A stretch of DNA of 8,740 nt, taken from assembly GCA_947302065.1 (NCBI GenBank), contig CAMYUO010000051.1:1-8740 (forward strand), in the 5' to 3' direction. The stretch is from an uncultured Clostridia bacterium (GTDB lineage: Bacteria > Bacillota > Clostridia > Oscillospirales > Ruminococcaceae). The position numbers and the translations under genes are program-made. Under the pieces are notes generated by a model that saw only the letters and a program-made list of their open reading frames with translations, did no database searches and was not told where the DNA came from. Positions 6,398-8,740 of the stretch are shown one piece after another. The stretch's first letter is position 1; the number at the start of each line of letters is the position of its first letter.

Positions 6398-6481
6398 GCG
6401 GATGCAAGAACACACTGTTAATTATCCTGCTTTAGTATAATATTTTTGCACGTCCTAACCAAAACCTAACCGAAGAAAAAC

Positions 6482-6518
6482 AAGCTTTGGAAATACCTTT
6501 CGGTATATTCCAAAGCTT
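6482..6518 (-). terminator. Rho-independent terminator after mazF
   Basis: AAGCTTTGGAA (6482-6492) pairs with TTCCAAAGCTT (6508-6518), extended inward by ATACC/GGTAT with one bulged base around the loop TTTC. On the minus strand the stem is followed by GTTTTTC. It lies 33 bases beyond the mazF stop. Its arms match those of the hairpin at 5003-5047. Confidence 0.8.
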
Positions 6519-6550
6519 TATTTATCTGCTGCCTATGCTCCCGCCGCATA

Positions 6551-6907
6551 TCACATCTGCGCACTGCCTAACCCGAAACTTACCGAGAGCGCCGAGTTCA
6601 CCGCATTCATCGAGGCGCTGTCGAGCGCACCCATCTTTTCACGCAGCCTCTGCTTGTCAAGCGTGCGTATCTGTTCGAGCAGAACGACCGAGTCCCTTGC
6701 CAGTCCGCATGTCCTGCTGTCGAGCTTTATGTGCGTCGGCAGCTTTGCTTTCTGCTGACGGCTTGTTATCGCTGCGGCGATGACAGTGGGTGAGTGCTTG
6801 TTGCCCACATCGTTCTGCACGATAAGTACGGGTCTCAATCCGCCCTGTTCCGAGCCGACAACAGGGCTCAGGTCAGCATAATATATCTCGCCTCTGCGCA
6901 CAGTCAC
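6551..6907 (-). CDS. mazF: MazF/PemK-family endoribonuclease toxin
   Basis: This 118-residue protein (from GTG 6907) is a close match to Firmicutes MazF/NdoA, a dimeric ribonuclease that cuts single-stranded mRNA at short specific sequences and slows growth. It shows [29 protein letters not shown], the strand TVIAAAIT, the LPTHI block, and [17 protein letters not shown]. With this start the two catalytic residues fall at R25 and T48, the same numbers as in B. subtilis MazF, so the enzyme looks intact. A GGAG at 6917-6920 sits 9 bases before GTG 6907. An ATG at 6922 would add five residues but has no ribosome binding site. Normally mazE precedes mazF, but no antitoxin frame exists in the 215 bases upstream. 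The terminator follows at 6482-6518. Confidence 0.93.
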   Translation of the reverse strand: MTVRRGEIYYADLSPVVGSEQGGLRPVLIVQNDVGNKHSPTVIAAAITSRQQKAKLPTHIKLDSRTCGLARDSVVLLEQIRTLDKQRLREKMGALDSASMNAVNSALSVSFGLGSAQM

Positions 6908-6916
6908 AATAAACAA

Positions 6917-6920
6917 CTCC
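6917..6920 (-). promoter_or_regulatory. Ribosome binding site favouring the GTG start of mazF
   Basis: GGAG on the minus strand is 9 bases from GTG 6907. It overlaps the alternative ATG at 6922, so it cannot serve that ATG. The resulting N-terminus ([13 protein letters not shown]) has the standard MazF length. Confidence 0.55.
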
Positions 6921-7084
6921 ATTCATCTGTCTTATGGTTTTGTCCACACTATGATTATTCCCGCACAGCCGCAATTTAATCACCCGTGCGTGATTTTTCT
7001 CTCATAGCTTATTGTATGTGCGCATTCGACCTGATGTTACAATCCGAAAATCTCTTACCTCTTACATCTTATTTCTTTCAAACT

Positions 7085-7112
7085 AAAAGAACACCCCGCA
7101 GGGTGTCCTTTT
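7085..7112 (-). terminator. Rho-independent terminator after the PrsA-like gene
   Basis: On the minus strand AAAAGGACACCC, loop TGCG and GGGTGTTCTTTT form a 12-bp stem with one G-U pair, 10 bases past the stop codon. The tail is T-rich (TTCTTTTAGTTT). On the plus strand the G-U pair becomes an A-C mismatch, so the hairpin is better built for minus-strand transcripts. Confidence 0.85.
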
Positions 7113-7122
7113 AAAGTCTTTG

Positions 7123-8415
7123 TTATGAAATGCTGTCAGGTGTGAGCTTGTCCCAGCCGTCGCAGTATTTAACGTCAAGCTTTTCGCACAGCTCTGTCAT
7201 CGTCTTCTGAATGAGCGGAGTGTCATATTCCTGCAAAAGCGCATCAATGTGCTCCTCAACATACTTCATGTCAACAGCCACACGCTTAACGATAAAGTAA
7301 CCGTACATCTCGTGAACGAGCACGTCTTTTGCGACCTCGTTCTCTTTAAGAGTGAATGTCTTCTGGATAAGCTCTGTCGGGAAAGATGTGTTGTCCTTGC
7401 TGAAATAGTATCCTGCTTCGTTCGTTGCCAGCGCTGTGTCCCAGCCGTAATCTTTCATAACGGTCTTGAAATCAGCACCCGACTGGATTTTCTTGAGAGC
7501 TTCGTCAGCCTTGATCTTAGCAGCCTCCTTAGCCTTTTCCTTGCCTGCATCGTCAAGCTTGCTGTAAGCCTGCTGCTTTGCCTGTACCTTTTCTTCCAGT
7601 GACATCGAGCTGTACTTAGCCGCCGTCTCCGCATCAAGATCTGCCTCTGCATAAAGAGGTATCATTACGTGCATCTCGCACGCATACTTTGATGTGTCCT
7701 TGACGATGTTCTTGAAATCAGCTTTCTTTGTAGCATACTTTCCGTCGTTTGTAAGCAGAGTGTTGCTTATCTTCTGCTTGAGCTGAGCGTACTGCAGGCT
7801 GTTTCTGAAAAGCTCGTCGGTCATATACGAATTCTTGAGCTGTACCTGGAATTCTTCCTCGCTCTTGAAAGAGGACTTTGTGCTGTTGTATTCTTCCTCA
7901 GCCTTTTTCTTGTCGTCCTCAGTCAGCTCAAGACCGTTCTCCTTTGCCAGCTTGTCAACAATGCTGATGTTGTTCTTGATAGTGTTGACCGTCTCTTTGA
8001 GAAGATCCTCAAAAGCGCCCTTTGTGCTCTTGATATTGTCCATAGTTACACCGTAATTCTGAGCGAACTGATTGAGCGTGTAGAAATAGAAATATCTGAA
8101 CGTTGTAAAATCGATGTCCTTGCCGTCGATAGTGCACATCACAAAGTCGTCGATGTCCTGCTTTTTGCCGTCAATAGTCAATGAAGGGTCAGAAGCAGTT
8201 ACCTCGGAGACCTGTGAAGAGTCACCGCTGCTCGATGTGCCGGAGCTGTCAGAGCTGCTTGAATTGCTTGATGCATCGCTGCTTGAAGAGTCTGCCGCGC
8301 TGCTGCTTGTCTCGGAAGAAGAGTCCGCATCAGAGCTGCTTGAATTGTTGCAGCTTGTGAGCATGCAAACGCTCAGTGTCAGTGCTGCGAGCATAGCTGT
8401 GATTTTCTTTATCAT
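7123..8415 (-). CDS. PrsA/SurA-like peptidyl-prolyl isomerase lipoprotein
   Basis: This is a 430-residue predicted lipoprotein foldase that would help proteins fold after export. Residues 1-22 are a signal peptide with lipobox LTSC, C22 being the lipidated residue. A Ser/Asp-rich linker (about 24-70) follows, then a helical SurA N-like chaperone region (about 90-240). The parvulin-like part spans about 243-380: the first strand CEMHVMIPL, the helix ADEALKKIQSGADFKTVM, GYYFSKDNTSF, and the final strand VHEMYGYFIVKRV. About 45 charged, helical residues (255-300) are inserted between the first strand and the helix, so isomerase activity is plausible but unproven. The start is ATG 8415, with AAAGGA at 8424-8429 and an 8-base spacer. 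An extension to 8562 would bury the signal peptide. Confidence 0.85.
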   Translation of the reverse strand: MIKKITAMLAALTLSVCMLTSCNNSSSSDADSSSETSSSAADSSSSDASSNSSSSDSSGTSSSGDSSQVSEVTASDPSLTIDGKKQDIDDFVMCTIDGKDIDFTTFRYFYFYTLNQFAQNYGVTMDNIKSTKGAFEDLLKETVNTIKNNISIVDKLAKENGLELTEDDKKKAEEEYNSTKSSFKSEEEFQVQLKNSYMTDELFRNSLQYAQLKQKISNTLLTNDGKYATKKADFKNIVKDTSKYACEMHVMIPLYAEADLDAETAAKYSSMSLEEKVQAKQQAYSKLDDAGKEKAKEAAKIKADEALKKIQSGADFKTVMKDYGWDTALATNEAGYYFSKDNTSFPTELIQKTFTLKENEVAKDVLVHEMYGYFIVKRVAVDMKYVEEHIDALLQEYDTPLIQKTMTELCEKLDVKYCDGWDKLTPDSIS

Positions 8416-8444
8416 TAATATTTTCCTTTCCATACTGTTTTTAA

Positions 8445-8472
8445 TATAGTACAACAAGCAAATTGTACTATA
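8445..8472. promoter_or_regulatory. 10-bp-arm inverted repeat upstream of the PrsA-like gene (candidate operator)
   Basis: TATAGTACAA (8445-8454) and TTGTACTATA (8463-8472) are perfect inverted copies separated by 8 bases. They lie about 30 bases before the start codon and overlap the predicted -10 box and transcription start. A repressor site, or a hairpin at the transcript 5' end, are both possible. Confidence 0.55.
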
Positions 8473-8495
8473 ATAATGTGATGAATATGTGTCGC
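8467..8495 (-). promoter_or_regulatory. Candidate promoter of the PrsA-like gene
   Basis: On the minus strand GCGACA (8490-8495), a 17-base spacer and TATAGT (8467-8472) give 4/6 and 5/6 matches to consensus. Transcription would start near 8460, inside the centre of the inverted repeat, giving a leader of about 45 bases. Confidence 0.45.
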
Positions 8496-8636
8496 ATAAA
8501 ATTAATTTTCTATGAACGAAATGTTTATTGTTACACAACACACCACTGCCCATTTTGTGCAAACCTACGAAATTTCGGCATTAATGCACATATCCTCGCC
8601 GCTGAAACGTTATATTATATAGAACTGTATTAGTAT

Positions 8637-8663
8637 TGTAATGCAAGTGTAACGACAGTGTAA
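8637..8663 (+). repeat. Three TGTAA direct repeats with 11-bp period upstream of glgA
   Basis: TGTAA occurs at 8637-8641, 8648-8652 and 8659-8663, exactly one helical turn apart. The second and third copies extend to AGTGTAA. Direct repeats with this spacing are typical of OmpR/PhoB-type response regulator sites. They overlap the -35 region of the putative glgA promoter, which would suit an activator. Confidence 0.5.
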
Positions 8664-8680
8664 GAAAAATATGGTATATT
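8652..8680 (+). promoter_or_regulatory. Candidate glgA promoter
   Basis: ACGACA (8652-8657), a 17-base spacer and TATATT (8675-8680) preceded by TGG form a moderate extended -10 promoter. Transcription would begin near 8687, at the ribosome binding site AGGAGG (8687-8692), so the leader would be very short. A further AT-rich box at 8611-8616 is a less supported alternative. Confidence 0.4.
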
Positions 8681-8700
8681 CTAAGCAGGAGGACAAACCT

Positions 8701-8740
8701 ATGAAAATATTATACTGCGCGTCAGAAGCTAACCCGTTCG
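8701..8740 (+). CDS. glgA: Glycogen (starch) synthase, N-terminal fragment
   Basis: Only 13 codons are in the window: MKILYCASEANPF, with the gene continuing past the right edge. This is the characteristic N-terminus of GT5 glycogen synthases (M-K-I-L-x-x-x-S-E-x-x-P-F), which transfer glucose from ADP-glucose to a growing alpha-1,4-glucan. In this family the K-x-G-G-L motif that binds ADP-glucose follows shortly after, outside the window. AGGAGG at 8687-8692 lies 8 bases before ATG 8701. It is divergent from the PrsA-like gene with 285 bases between starts. The call is strong for so short a fragment but cannot be confirmed here. Confidence 0.8.
   Translation, partial: MKILYCASEANPF

Noticed and set aside
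6978..6995. Small hairpin AATCAC/GTGATT followed by T residues upstream of mazF
   Set aside because: The stem is only 6 bp and no plus-strand gene ends there, so neither a terminator nor an operator can be argued with confidence.
7052..7065. Tandem 7-bp duplication CTCTTAC between mazF and the PrsA-like gene
   Set aside because: Two copies of a 7-mer are within what chance or slippage produces, and it does not line up with a recognisable promoter.
8416..8562. Longer start for the PrsA-like protein at 8562
   Set aside because: It would place 49 unrelated residues before a normal signal peptide and run through the promoter and inverted repeat; ATG 8415 has a good ribosome binding site.
8578..8587. 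GCATTAATGC palindrome between the divergent promoters
   Set aside because: A 10-bp AT-rich palindrome is weak evidence alone and it sits away from both predicted promoters.
1..8740. CRISPR arrays, tRNA or rRNA genes, insertion sequences, phage genes
   Set aside because: No regularly spaced long repeats, cloverleaf-like sequences, transposase or phage-like proteins were seen on either strand.

Overview
The window looks like the chromosome of an anaerobic Bacillota of the Ruminococcaceae/Oscillospiraceae type (Ruminococcus-like). This is inferred from three things: moderate GC content, lipoproteins with long Ser-rich and Thr-rich linkers, and a remnant of the Firmicutes yaaO-tmk-darA-yaaR-holB-ricT gene order. 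It reads as mostly conserved housekeeping sequence. I see no rRNA, tRNA, CRISPR array, insertion sequence or prophage.

Left edge (1-492): the first 28 codons of a DUF896 (YnzC-like) gene leave the window on the minus strand. A divergent intergenic region of about 400 bp follows, with a good extended -10 promoter facing each way.

Plus-strand block (493-5001): six tightly packed genes. These are a small sigma-70-region-4-like HTH protein, a short Orn/Lys/Arg decarboxylase-family PLP enzyme (YaaO-like, GTG start), the cyclic-di-AMP receptor DarA, DNA polymerase III delta' (HolB), the RNase Y accessory factor RicT, and a cytosolic zinc-phospholipase-C-like protein. Genes overlap or lie 2-36 bp apart. 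A second promoter with a small palindrome sits at the yaaO/darA junction. The block ends in a strong hairpin that can terminate transcription from both sides. Compared with Bacillus subtilis, tmk, yaaR and yabA are absent from this neighbourhood.

Minus-strand block (5055-8415): three separately terminated genes. The first is a Thr-rich lipoprotein carrying a C39-like cysteine peptidase domain (TTG start). The second is a MazF-type endoribonuclease with no antitoxin gene beside it (probable GTG start). The third is a PrsA/SurA-like foldase lipoprotein with a Ser-rich linker. The peptidase and the foldase are predicted to be anchored to the outer face of the membrane, one acting on peptides and the other on folding of secreted proteins.

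Right edge (8416-8740): a divergent intergenic region holds a 10-bp-arm inverted repeat on the prsA side and three helically phased TGTAA repeats on the other side. It leads into the first 13 codons of a glycogen synthase gene (glgA). I found no clear sign of a novel multi-gene system. The most interesting items are regulatory repeats, the rearranged darA/holB/ricT cluster with its PLC-like partner, and the solitary MazF.
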